DNA of 7,721 bases from Tannerella sp. (GCA_031267485.1 JAIRYY010000253.1:1-7721), one strand, 5' to 3'. Counted from the first letter of the stretch, positions 1-6,506 are shown. Made by a program: numbers and translations. Notes: a model not told the origin generated them from the sequence alone.

Positions 1-95
1 CATTTTCATGGTATATTTTCCCGGTGGCGCCCCGTATGCGGGAAGCCGGCTTCGGGAGAGGCCGAAAAGGGGGGCGACGTCTCAAAAGTCTCCCG

Positions 96-233
96 GCACG
101 CAGATAACGCAGATTTTACGGATGAACGCAGATTACCGGTTAATATACATTCCGTCTAATTAAGATTGATAAGAATCTGCTTAAGATTTATAAGAATCTG
201 CGTAAATCCGTCCGGTCTGCGTCATCCGCGTGC
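96..233. repeat. Long imperfect inverted repeat, 39-nt arms (96-134 and 195-233)
   Basis: The left arm (96-134) and the reverse complement of the right arm (195-233) agree at 31 of 39 positions, around a loop of about 60 nt. In a minus-strand transcript two of the eight mismatches become G-U pairs. The arms are built from short degenerate units around ACGCAGAT (for example at 107-114 and 126-133). The element starts 53 nt downstream of the stop codon of the last gene in the minus-strand cluster, so it could form the 3' structure of that mRNA. It lacks the compact stem plus T-run of an ordinary intrinsic terminator. From memory, degenerate repeats of this ACGCAGAT type occur between genes in many Bacteroidota genomes; that part is recollection, not shown here. 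Positions 1-95 and 234-286 hold nothing else I can support. Confidence 0.75.
160..201. repeat. Tandem 21-bp duplication beside the right arm of the inverted repeat
   Basis: Two adjacent 21-bp copies, 160-180 and 181-201, are identical except at the ninth base (G in the first, T in the second). Each copy ends in AATCTGC. The second copy runs into the right arm of the larger inverted repeat, so the duplication probably arose by slippage or local copying of the arm edge. No coding function is visible. Confidence 0.8.
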
Positions 234-286
234 TTTTGCGACAGCCTCCTCCGCCGGCGACGGGGGCGGGCGGCCGCCATGAAAAG

Positions 287-1048
287 TCACTCCTTTTCCG
301 TCAGATAGGGCCAGAAGCGGACGGGCATGTTTTTTTTGTGCAGGCGGGGGTTGATGCGTTCCCTGATGGTCATGGCCTTGAAGTATCCTTTCCATAAGTC
401 CTGGAACCGCTTTTCGTCGCCGGCCATGAGCGATTCGTCCGGTTTGCCGCTCAGCAGATGATGGTCGGCGGCGAGGGTGATTTCCTCCGCCGTGTGCAGG
501 TCGTAGTAGTAGCCGTACCGGCGGCGGAGGTCGTAGATGACCCACTGCTGGTCGGAGAAGCGGTCGGCGAAATGCGCGACCGTCAGGGGCAGGGCGTTGT
601 ATATGGGGTTTACCGGCGCGAAGAAGATGCTGTCGGCCGCTTTTTGGAAACGGACGAACTGCTTGATGTACTGCGCCTCGTGGCTGACCTTGCGGGCAAT
701 CTTTTCCACTTCGAGGATGTCGGCATCGCCGAAATTGTACGCGATATTCCGCGTGGTGGCGAACGTCTTGCAGATGTAGCGGAAGAGCAGCTCGTCGCTT
801 CCCGCCAGCTCCGACAGCCACACGTGCATCAGCATGTTGCACGCGTTCCGCCGGAGTTTCTTTTCGAGCGCCTGCCATACGCGTCCGGCATGTTCGCCGT
901 CCGTCGCGACCGTGTGGGTGGCGTCCGTGAACAGCGGCAGGACGTCGCCGGACGGAAGCAGCTTTTCGGGGAAGCGGCCAAGGCTGTACGCGTCGAAGAC
1001 GGCGCTCAGCAGGCCTTCAAACGTTCTGTCGTAGAGGAATATGGTCAT
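287..1048 (-). CDS. Partner protein of the radical SAM DNA modification/repair protein (DUF4130 / TIGR03915-like)
   Basis: This 253-residue protein resembles the family labelled 'probable DNA metabolism protein', which is regularly encoded next to the radical SAM protein found here just upstream. Features supporting this are the N-terminal MTIFLYDRTFEG start, the central block VSHEAQYIKQFVRFQKA (121-137), the stretch PLTVAHFADRF...QWVIYDLRRRYGYYYD (about 154-183), and the C-terminal LWKGYFKAMTIRERINPRLHKKNMPVRFWPYL (about 218-249). Length is normal for the stand-alone form. In some other bacteria this family is, as I recall, fused to a uracil-DNA glycosylase domain; no such domain is present here, as the protein ends two residues after the conserved WPYLTE. 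The ATG at 1048 lies 6 bp after the radical SAM stop, indicating co-transcription and probably translational coupling. No signal peptide or membrane segment is seen, so it should be cytoplasmic. The biochemical role is unknown; a nucleic-acid role is inferred from family associations. Confidence 0.85.
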   Translation of the reverse strand: MTIFLYDRTFEGLLSAVFDAYSLGRFPEKLLPSGDVLPLFTDATHTVATDGEHAGRVWQALEKKLRRNACNMLMHVWLSELAGSDELLFRYICKTFATTRNIAYNFGDADILEVEKIARKVSHEAQYIKQFVRFQKAADSIFFAPVNPIYNALPLTVAHFADRFSDQQWVIYDLRRRYGYYYDLHTAEEITLAADHHLLSGKPDESLMAGDEKRFQDLWKGYFKAMTIRERINPRLHKKNMPVRFWPYLTEKE

Positions 1049-1054
1049 GCCGCT

Positions 1055-2323
1055 TCAGTCGGGAAAGAGGATGGACAGCTGCCGTTCGTCGCCCGCCATC
1101 TTCTTCTTTTTCGGTTCCGTGAGGACTTTGCGCACGTATTCGGGCGTGACTTCGTTCACCGTGTTCACCGGCAGTTCGAGGCAGGTGATGAAATATTTCG
1201 CCTTCTTCATTACGATGCCGATTTTCTTCAGCTGCTCCGTTGTCAGCCGTCCGAAGCGGCGGGCGGACAGAATCAGCTTTGCGGATTTGACGCCGATGCC
1301 GGGCACGCGGAGTATCATCCGGTAATCGGCCGTATTGACGTCTACCGGGAACTGTTCGGGATGGCGCAGCGCCCAGGCCAGTTTGGGGTCGATGTCGAGG
1401 TCGAGGTTGGGGAAGCGGTCGTCGACGATTTCATCGGCGCTGAAGTCGTAGAAGCGCATCAGCCAGTCGGCCTGGTAAAGCCGGTTCTCGCGCACGAGGG
1501 GCGCCTGCCCCGTGGCCGGCAGGCGTTTATCGTACGAATTGACCGGTATGAAGCCCGAATAATAGACGCGTTTCATCGTCGGGCGCCTGTACAGCGCGGA
1601 CGATGTGTACAGGATGTCCCGGTCGGATTCGGGCGTCGCGCCCACAATCATCTGCGTGCTCTGCCCGGCGGGGACGAAACGCGGCGCGTGGCGGAACCTG
1701 TGGCGGTCTTCGATGTTCTGCAGCATGCCCTGCTGAATGAACCGCATGGGGGTGAAGACGCTTTCGAAATCCTTGTCGGGCGCGAGAAATTTCAGGTTCC
1801 GTTCGGTCGGTATTTCCAGGTTTACGCTCATGCGGTCGGCGTAGAGGCCGCCCTCGCTGACCAGTTCCCGGCTGCATCCGGGGATGCTTTTCAGGTGAAT
1901 GTATCCGTTGAAGCGCTGTACCGTCCGCAGTTCCTTTACGACGCGAACCATGCGTTCCATCGTATAGTCCGGACTTCGCACGATGCCGGAACTCAGGAAC
2001 AGCCCCTCGATGTAGTTGCGGCGGTAAAACTCGATGGTCAGCTCGACGAGTTCGCTTACGCTGAACGCCGTGCGTTTCAGGTCGTTGCTTCTCCGGTTGA
2101 TGCAATAGGCGCAATCGTAGATGCAGTGGTTCGTCAGCATTATTTTCAGGAGCGAAACGCACCGGCCGTCTTCGGTGAAACTGTGGCAGATACCCATTCC
2201 GCCGACGGTATTGCCGATTCCGCCGGACCGGTTATTGCGCACCGTCCCGCTCGTGGCGCACGAGACGTCGTACTTTGCCGACTCGGCAAGTATTTTCAGC
2301 TTTTCCAAAACGCTTTCGTTCAT
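1055..2323 (-). CDS. Putative DNA modification/repair radical SAM protein (TIGR03916-like)
   Basis: This 422-residue protein has a canonical radical SAM cluster motif, C67-x3-C71-x2-C74 (CIYDCAYC), which should bind a 4Fe-4S cluster and cleave S-adenosylmethionine. A further conserved-looking block, SSGIVRSPDYTMERM (111-125), sits where the SAM-binding strand is expected. The C-terminal third carries a helix-hairpin-helix DNA-binding element (about 330-360, core VPGIGVKSAKLI at 340-351), so it probably acts on nucleic acid. After a lysine-rich linker (KKKK at 405-408) the protein ends in QLSILFPD (415-422), which resembles a DNA sliding-clamp-binding peptide. The family is known by name as a putative DNA modification/repair protein; its substrate is, to my knowledge, not established. 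The start ATG at 2323 lies 23 bp after the thrC stop, and the partner gene starts 6 bp downstream. The N-terminal part has extra cysteines (C22, C46, C56) that may or may not bind metal. Confidence 0.9.
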   Translation of the reverse strand: MNESVLEKLKILAESAKYDVSCATSGTVRNNRSGGIGNTVGGMGICHSFTEDGRCVSLLKIMLTNHCIYDCAYCINRRSNDLKRTAFSVSELVELTIEFYRRNYIEGLFLSSGIVRSPDYTMERMVRVVKELRTVQRFNGYIHLKSIPGCSRELVSEGGLYADRMSVNLEIPTERNLKFLAPDKDFESVFTPMRFIQQGMLQNIEDRHRFRHAPRFVPAGQSTQMIVGATPESDRDILYTSSALYRRPTMKRVYYSGFIPVNSYDKRLPATGQAPLVRENRLYQADWLMRFYDFSADEIVDDRFPNLDLDIDPKLAWALRHPEQFPVDVNTADYRMILRVPGIGVKSAKLILSARRFGRLTTEQLKKIGIVMKKAKYFITCLELPVNTVNEVTPEYVRKVLTEPKKKKMAGDERQLSILFPD

Positions 2324-2346
2324 GATGCGGGATGAGTTGAGGGGGG

Positions 2347-3651
2347 TTATTTCATCAGGAAAGCCTTGAAGCCTCCGAAGTCTTTGCCGAGCGCGACGTT
2401 CTTTTTTTCGCCCTTCATAAATTCCTGCAGCTTTGCGGGAATCTCCAGGTCGATGTCGAGAATCCGGTCGACCGTTTCCTTGAATTTGGCCGGATGAGCC
2501 GTTTCGAGGAACAGCCCGGTTTCCGCGGGTTCCAGGCGACAGTCGGCGAGCGCCCGGTAGCCGCAGGCGCCGTGGGGGTCGAGCAGATAGCGGTGAGCCC
2601 GGTAGACATCGCGCATGGTTGCGGCAATCTCTTCGTCGGTATAGCGGTATCCGGATATCAGCGCCGCTATCCGTTCGTGGCTGTTGCCGAACAGGTCGAG
2701 GATGCGGGCGAAATTGCTCGGATTGCCGACGTCCATTGCGTTCGCATACGTTTCCACCGACGGGCGCGGACGGTATCTGCCCGTCCGCAGATATTCGAGG
2801 AATACGTCGTTGCGGTTGTTTGCGGCGATGAAATGTTTAACGGGAAGCCCCATCCTGTGGGCAAAAAGCCCGGCGGTTATGTTTCCGAAATTGCCGCTCG
2901 GCACGCAAACGACCAGGTTGCCGGCCTTTCCGGCTTTGTCCAGTTGCGCGAAAGCGTTGAAATAATAGAAAGCCTGCGGCAGGAAGCGCGCCACGTTTAT
3001 CGAATTGGCCGACGTCAGCTGCATGTTGCGGTTCAGTTCGCCGTCGACAAAGGCCGCCTTGACCAGCGCCTGACAGTCATCAAAAGTCCCGTCAATCTCC
3101 AGCGCGGTGATGTTTTTCCCGAGCGTCGTGAACTGACATTCCTGTATGGGGCTGACTTTCCCTTTCGGGTAAAGGACGAAGACGTTAATCCCCGGCACGC
3201 CGAGAAATCCGTTTGCGACAGCGCCTCCCGTATCGCCTGAAGTGGCGACGAGCACGTTCACCTCGCGGTCAAGTCCGCTGCGGAGGATGAAATAGCTCAG
3301 TACGCGCGCCATGAAGCGTGCGCCAACGTCCTTGAACGCGAGCGTCGGGCCGTGAAAGAGTTCGAGGCTGTAAATCCGGTCGTTCACATGGACGACAGGC
3401 GTCTCGAACGGCAGCGTGTCGTAAACGATATCGCTGAGCGACTGCGTATCCATGTCGTCGCCGAAAAAGGCCTGCGCAACGGTGTCCGCTATCTCCTGAA
3501 AGGATTTGTCCCTCATCGCGGCAATGACATCCCGGTCGACTGCCCGGATGCGTTCAGGCATGTAAAGTCCCCCGTCTCCGGCAAGGCTTTTTATCACGGC
3601 TTCCTCTAAATTAGCCGCAGGCGACTGTCTGTTTGTACTGTAATATTTCAT
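2347..3651 (-). CDS. thrC: Threonine synthase
   Basis: ThrC converts O-phospho-L-homoserine to L-threonine and phosphate in the cytoplasm, using pyridoxal phosphate. The 434-residue length fits the bacterial type. Visible family blocks are the N-terminal MKYYSTNRQSPAANLEEAV, the lysine that should hold the cofactor at K107 in HGPTLAFKD (100-108), the loop ATSGDTGGAVANGF (136-149), SANSINVARFLPQ (214-226), the phosphate-binding PSGNFGN (251-257) and DPHGACGY (358-365). The protein looks complete, with no missing catalytic residue. It lies 186 bp downstream of thrA on the same strand and 23 bp upstream of the radical SAM gene. No TAnnTTTG-type promoter is found in the gap before it (the gap contains no CAAA on the plus strand), so it is probably transcribed from the thrA promoter. 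Its start codon directly abuts a long repeat hairpin, which could affect initiation. Its substrate-making enzyme, homoserine kinase, is not encoded in this window. Confidence 0.97.
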   Translation of the reverse strand: MKYYSTNRQSPAANLEEAVIKSLAGDGGLYMPERIRAVDRDVIAAMRDKSFQEIADTVAQAFFGDDMDTQSLSDIVYDTLPFETPVVHVNDRIYSLELFHGPTLAFKDVGARFMARVLSYFILRSGLDREVNVLVATSGDTGGAVANGFLGVPGINVFVLYPKGKVSPIQECQFTTLGKNITALEIDGTFDDCQALVKAAFVDGELNRNMQLTSANSINVARFLPQAFYYFNAFAQLDKAGKAGNLVVCVPSGNFGNITAGLFAHRMGLPVKHFIAANNRNDVFLEYLRTGRYRPRPSVETYANAMDVGNPSNFARILDLFGNSHERIAALISGYRYTDEEIAATMRDVYRAHRYLLDPHGACGYRALADCRLEPAETGLFLETAHPAKFKETVDRILDIDLEIPAKLQEFMKGEKKNVALGKDFGGFKAFLMK

Positions 3652-3787
3652 GTAATTTAGTGATTAATGAATTAATGATTAATGATTAATGTTTAATGTT
3701 TAATGTTTAATGTCTAATGTTTAGTTTGAGATTAATGTTTAGTTTGAGATTAATCACTAATCACTAATTCACTAATCACTAATTTAC
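3652..3787 (-). promoter_or_regulatory. Potential long mRNA hairpin ending at the thrC start codon
   Basis: Positions 3652-3690 and 3749-3787 are complementary arms of 39 nt around a 58-nt loop (3691-3748). In DNA 35 of 39 positions pair. In the sense (minus-strand) transcript three of the four mismatches become G-U pairs, leaving one A-A mismatch, so 38 of 39 could pair. The inner 27 nt (3664-3690 with 3749-3775) even share the one irregular 8-nt unit, so the register is preserved. The 3' arm ends at the base next to the thrC ATG (3651-3649), so folding would bury the initiation region. Regulation of thrC translation, mRNA stabilisation or processing are all possible; none is shown. Confidence 0.5.
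3715..3750. repeat. Perfect tandem 18-bp duplication in the hairpin loop
   Basis: Two exact 18-bp copies lie end to end at 3715-3732 and 3733-3750, each reading TAATGTTTAGTTTGAGAT. The TTTGAG core is the only part of the left half that departs from the heptamer theme. The perfect identity suggests a recent slippage or duplication event. Confidence 0.9.
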
Positions 3788-3809
3788 ACTAATCACTAAT
3801 TTACACTAA
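3776..3809. repeat. Perfect tandem 17-bp duplication in the right half of the heptamer block
   Basis: Two exact 17-bp copies lie end to end at 3776-3792 and 3793-3809, each reading TCACTAATTTACACTAA. Each is a compound of two CACTAA units joined by TTTA. Identity between copies indicates that this block is still expanding or contracting, so its length may differ between strains. Confidence 0.88.
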
Positions 3810-3837
3810 TCACTAACCGTTAATCACTAATCACTAT

Positions 3838-6288
3838 TTATCGAATATTTGCTATTGAGATGATGTCAGCGAAGACGCCTGCGGCGGTAACATCGGCGCC
3901 GGCTCCGTAGCCTTTAATAATCATCGGATAATCGCGGTAGCGTTCTGTTGAAATCATGATGATATTGTTGCTGCCTTCGAGTTCGTAGAACGGGTGATGA
4001 CTTCCTACTTCTATCAGTCCCACTTCGCAAGCGCCGCTGTTCATGCTCGCCACGAAACGCAGGCGTTTATCTTTGGCCGCCAGTTTTTTGCGTTTCTCCT
4101 CAAACTCCGCGTCCAGTTCGGCGATATGTTCCCAGAAATTATCAATAGTCCCCTTGAAATATTTTTGCGGAACGAAGAGGTTCGCCCTGACGTCTTTCTG
4201 TTCGACGGCATATCCGGCTTCGCGTGCGAGAATCACGAGTTTGCGTATCACATCCTTGCCGCTCAGGTCGATGCGCGGGTCAGGCTCGGCATAACGGGCT
4301 TCGACGGCCATTTTTATCGCCCTGCTCAGGGGAATATCTTCGCTTATCGTGTTGAATATGAAATTCAGCGTGCCCGACAGCACGGCTTCGAGTTTGAGAA
4401 TGTGGTCGCCGCTGTTGATCAGGTCGTTCATCGTGTTGATGATGGGAAGGCCGGCTCCGACGTTCGTCTCGAACAGGAACTTGATGCCCCGTTTGCGCGC
4501 CGTCTCCTTGAGCAGGCGGTAGTTTTTGTACGGCGAGGAAGCCGCAATCTTGTTGGCCGCCACAATGGAGATGTTCTTGTTGAGAAGCGTCTCGTACAGG
4601 CCGGCGATTTTTTCGCTGGACGTGCAGTCGATGAAAACGGAATTGAAGATGTTCATTTTGACAATTTCATCCCGGAGCAGTTCGGGCGACGACTCGTCGC
4701 CCTTCTCCCTGAGGTCGCGTAGGCACGCCTTGAGATCAAGCCCTTCGCGGCACATAAGCATGCGGCGCGAATTAGCAATCCCGACCACGTTCAGCTTGAC
4801 GCCATTCTGCGTCATCAGTTTTTTCTGCTGATGCTTAATCTGTTCCAGCAGATGCCCGCCCACGGTACCGACGCCTGTCAGAAACAGATTCAGCATCTTG
4901 TATTCGGAGAGGAAAAAGGAATCGTGAATCGAGTTCAGCGCCTTGCGGAGGTATTCGAGTTTGATGACGAACGAGATATTGGTCTCGGAAGCCCCCTGCG
5001 CGCAGGCGATGACACTTATGCCGGCGCGTCCCAGCGTGCCGAACAGTTTGCCGGCGATGCCCGGCGTCCGTTTCATGTTTTCGCCCACGATAGCGACCGT
5101 CGCAAGGTCCTTTTCGGCGACGATATCCTCAATCTCCCCGCGCGAGCGTTCCGGCGCAAACTCCCCGTTGAGCATTTCCACGGCCAGCGCGGCGTCACCG
5201 TTCTTCACGGCAAACGTCGTGTTGTTTTCCGAGCTGGCCTGCGAGACCATGAAAACGCTGATTCCGCCCTCGGCCAGCGTGCGGAATATCCTGTAGTTGA
5301 CGCCTATCACGCCGACCATGCCCAGTCCCTGAACGGTAACGAGGCAGGTGTCGTTGATGGACGAGATGCCCTTTATAATCGCCATCTTATCGGTTTTCGC
5401 CTCTTTCCGAGCGTTTTCGCCGGAGATATACGTGCCCGGCGCGTTGGGATTGAACGTATTGCATACCTTTATCGGTATGTTCCTGTGGAAGACGGGGTAA
5501 ATCGTCGGGGGATAAATCACTTTCGCCCCGAAATTGCAAAGCTCCATGGCCTCGGTGAAGGACAGGCGCTCAATCACGTACGCCGAGTTTATGATGCGCG
5601 GGTCGGCCGTCATGAAGCCATCCACATCCGTCCATATTTCGAGTATGGAAGCCTCCAGCGCCGCCGCAATAATGGAAGCCGTATAATCCGAGCCGCCGCG
5701 CCCGAGGTTCGTCACCTCGCCGTCCTCGATGCTTGAGGAGATGAAGCCGGGCACGAGCGCAACCTTTGGCGCCGGCCTGAACGTTTTCCGTATCAGGCTG
5801 TTCGTCTGCTCGAAGTCGACGACGTGCCGGCTGAACTGTCTGTGCGTTTTTATAAACCGGCGCGAATCGTACAGCCGCGCGCTCCGGATGACGCCGCACA
5901 CGATCACCGAAGAAAGCCTTTCCCCGTAGCTCACTATCGCATCGGAAGTCTTGTCCGACAGGTCTTTTATCAGGAAAACGCCGCGGTAGATATTCTCAAG
6001 CTCATCGAGCGTCTCCATCACTTTCCTCATTACGGCCGCCTGCCTTGCGCCGGAAAGTACCCCCTCGACGACTGTTTTGTGGCGCGCGACCATTTCGTTA
6101 AATTCCTTCCTGTACGCCTTGTCGCCCGTCGAGGCCAGGTTGGCCGTGTGCAGCAGCTTGTCGGTGATCCCCCCAAGCGCCGACACGACGACAATCACAG
6201 GCTCGTCGACGGCCTCCACTATTTTCCTGACGTTTAAGATACTGTTGACGGAACCTACGGACGTCCCGCCGAATTTCAATACTTTCAT
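3838..6288 (-). CDS. thrA: Bifunctional aspartokinase / homoserine dehydrogenase
   Basis: This 816-residue fusion carries out the first and third steps from aspartate to threonine: phosphorylation of aspartate and reduction of aspartate semialdehyde to homoserine. The kinase domain (about 1-300) shows KFGGTSVGS (5-13), GRGGSDYTA (196-204) and TDVDGFMTADP (220-230). Two ACT-like regulatory segments follow (about 315-380 and 396-455), where threonine feedback would be expected. The dehydrogenase domain (about 465-816) shows the dinucleotide-binding GVGTVGG (472-478), a lysine in AANK (K580), and the signature EPDPRIDLSGKD with E668, D674, D679 and K683 all present. One oddity is R665 where the signature normally has glycine. 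The start was set at the ATG at 6288 (MKVLKFGG); an in-frame extension to 6354 would run across the promoter. It is the first gene of the probable operon and diverges from cutC. Confidence 0.97.
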   Translation of the reverse strand: MKVLKFGGTSVGSVNSILNVRKIVEAVDEPVIVVVSALGGITDKLLHTANLASTGDKAYRKEFNEMVARHKTVVEGVLSGARQAAVMRKVMETLDELENIYRGVFLIKDLSDKTSDAIVSYGERLSSVIVCGVIRSARLYDSRRFIKTHRQFSRHVVDFEQTNSLIRKTFRPAPKVALVPGFISSSIEDGEVTNLGRGGSDYTASIIAAALEASILEIWTDVDGFMTADPRIINSAYVIERLSFTEAMELCNFGAKVIYPPTIYPVFHRNIPIKVCNTFNPNAPGTYISGENARKEAKTDKMAIIKGISSINDTCLVTVQGLGMVGVIGVNYRIFRTLAEGGISVFMVSQASSENNTTFAVKNGDAALAVEMLNGEFAPERSRGEIEDIVAEKDLATVAIVGENMKRTPGIAGKLFGTLGRAGISVIACAQGASETNISFVIKLEYLRKALNSIHDSFFLSEYKMLNLFLTGVGTVGGHLLEQIKHQQKKLMTQNGVKLNVVGIANSRRMLMCREGLDLKACLRDLREKGDESSPELLRDEIVKMNIFNSVFIDCTSSEKIAGLYETLLNKNISIVAANKIAASSPYKNYRLLKETARKRGIKFLFETNVGAGLPIINTMNDLINSGDHILKLEAVLSGTLNFIFNTISEDIPLSRAIKMAVEARYAEPDPRIDLSGKDVIRKLVILAREAGYAVEQKDVRANLFVPQKYFKGTIDNFWEHIAELDAEFEEKRKKLAAKDKRLRFVASMNSGACEVGLIEVGSHHPFYELEGSNNIIMISTERYRDYPMIIKGYGAGADVTAAGVFADIISIANIR

Positions 6289-6324
6289 TATATTACGTAT
6301 TTTTAATAGCTTTATTCCGGGGGA

Positions 6325-6355
6325 CAAAGATAATGCAAGCCGGGGGTAATACAAA
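6325..6355 (-). promoter_or_regulatory. Bacteroidota-type promoter of thrA
   Basis: On the minus strand there is TTTG at 6355-6352, a 19-bp spacer, and TATCTTTG at 6332-6325, matching the Bacteroidota -33/-7 pattern (TTTG, 19-21 bp, TAnnTTTG). Transcription would start near 6320, giving a leader of about 30 nt to the ATG at 6288. The leader is too short for a leader peptide plus attenuator, so control by an E. coli-like attenuation mechanism is unlikely. This is the only consensus promoter I find for the thrA-thrC-radical SAM-partner cluster. Confidence 0.8.
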
Positions 6356-6474
6356 ATAAACCCGTCTGTTTTTATCGCCGGGTTGAAATGTTAAAAATGG
6401 AAGCTGTCCCCGAAATATATTTTGCACGGCAGGGGAACAGCCGGCTTTCCGGGGCGGCGGCATTTGACGGATTA

Positions 6475-6506
6475 TTTGGTATTGCTTCCGTCATGCACTA
6501 TCTTTG
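6475..6506 (+). promoter_or_regulatory. Bacteroidota-type promoter of cutC
   Basis: On the plus strand TTTG at 6475-6478 is followed by a 20-bp spacer and TATCTTTG at 6499-6506, an excellent match to the Bacteroidota -33/-7 consensus. Transcription should start near 6510, giving a leader of about 20 nt that is rich in A and has no Shine-Dalgarno sequence, as usual in this phylum. The -7 box overlaps the alternative in-frame TTG at 6504, which supports the ATG at 6531 as the start of cutC. Confidence 0.82.

Larger units (their letters stand above)
3652..3837. repeat. A+T-rich heptamer repeat block between thrA and thrC
   Basis: The entire 186-bp gap between thrA and thrC consists of heptamer-like units. 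On the plus strand the left half is mainly ATTAATG and TTTAATG, and the right half mainly CACTAAT. It is far more A+T-rich than the flanking genes. Units vary slightly in length (one AATTAATG, several with TTTACACTAAT), as expected from slippage. The block directly touches the thrA stop codon on one side and the thrC start codon on the other. Similar ATTAGTG-type arrays are, from memory, seen between genes in other Bacteroidales. Unlike a CRISPR it has no unique spacers, and no reading frame fits a protein. It occupies the position where a homoserine kinase gene is usually found in Bacteroides threonine loci. Confidence 0.92.

Noticed and set aside
1..9. Possible minus-strand gene start (ATG at 9 or 3) running off the left edge
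   Set aside because: Only three codons are in the window and no promoter or leader supports it; it may be real but cannot be supported here.
269..278. 10-bp perfect palindrome GGCGGCCGCC after the partner gene
   Set aside because: There is no loop, so it cannot form a useful hairpin, and such palindromes are common in G+C-rich DNA.
458..2335. 625-codon plus-strand open frame opposite the radical SAM and partner genes
   Set aside because: It spans two well-supported genes and the junction between them on the other strand, its product has no recognisable domain, and long antisense frames are expected in G+C-rich coding DNA.
3652..3837. CRISPR array or remnant of a homoserine kinase gene
   Set aside because: There are no unique spacers between repeats, unit length is only seven bases, and no frame shows any residue pattern of a kinase or mutase.
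4831..5736. 301-codon plus-strand open frame opposite thrA
   Set aside because: It is entirely inside the kinase and regulatory parts of thrA, with low-complexity, arginine/valine-rich translation typical of an antisense shadow.
6289..6354. 22-residue N-terminal extension of ThrA
   Set aside because: It would read through the thrA -7 element and transcription start, and the family begins at MKVLKFGG.
6416..6424. Second plus-strand -7-like element before cutC
   Set aside because: TATATTTTG has the wrong spacing between TA and TTTG, and a much better promoter lies 80 bp downstream.
6439..6446. Palindrome AGCCGGCT upstream of the cutC promoter
   Set aside because: Eight bases without clear extension on either side; chance occurrence is likely.
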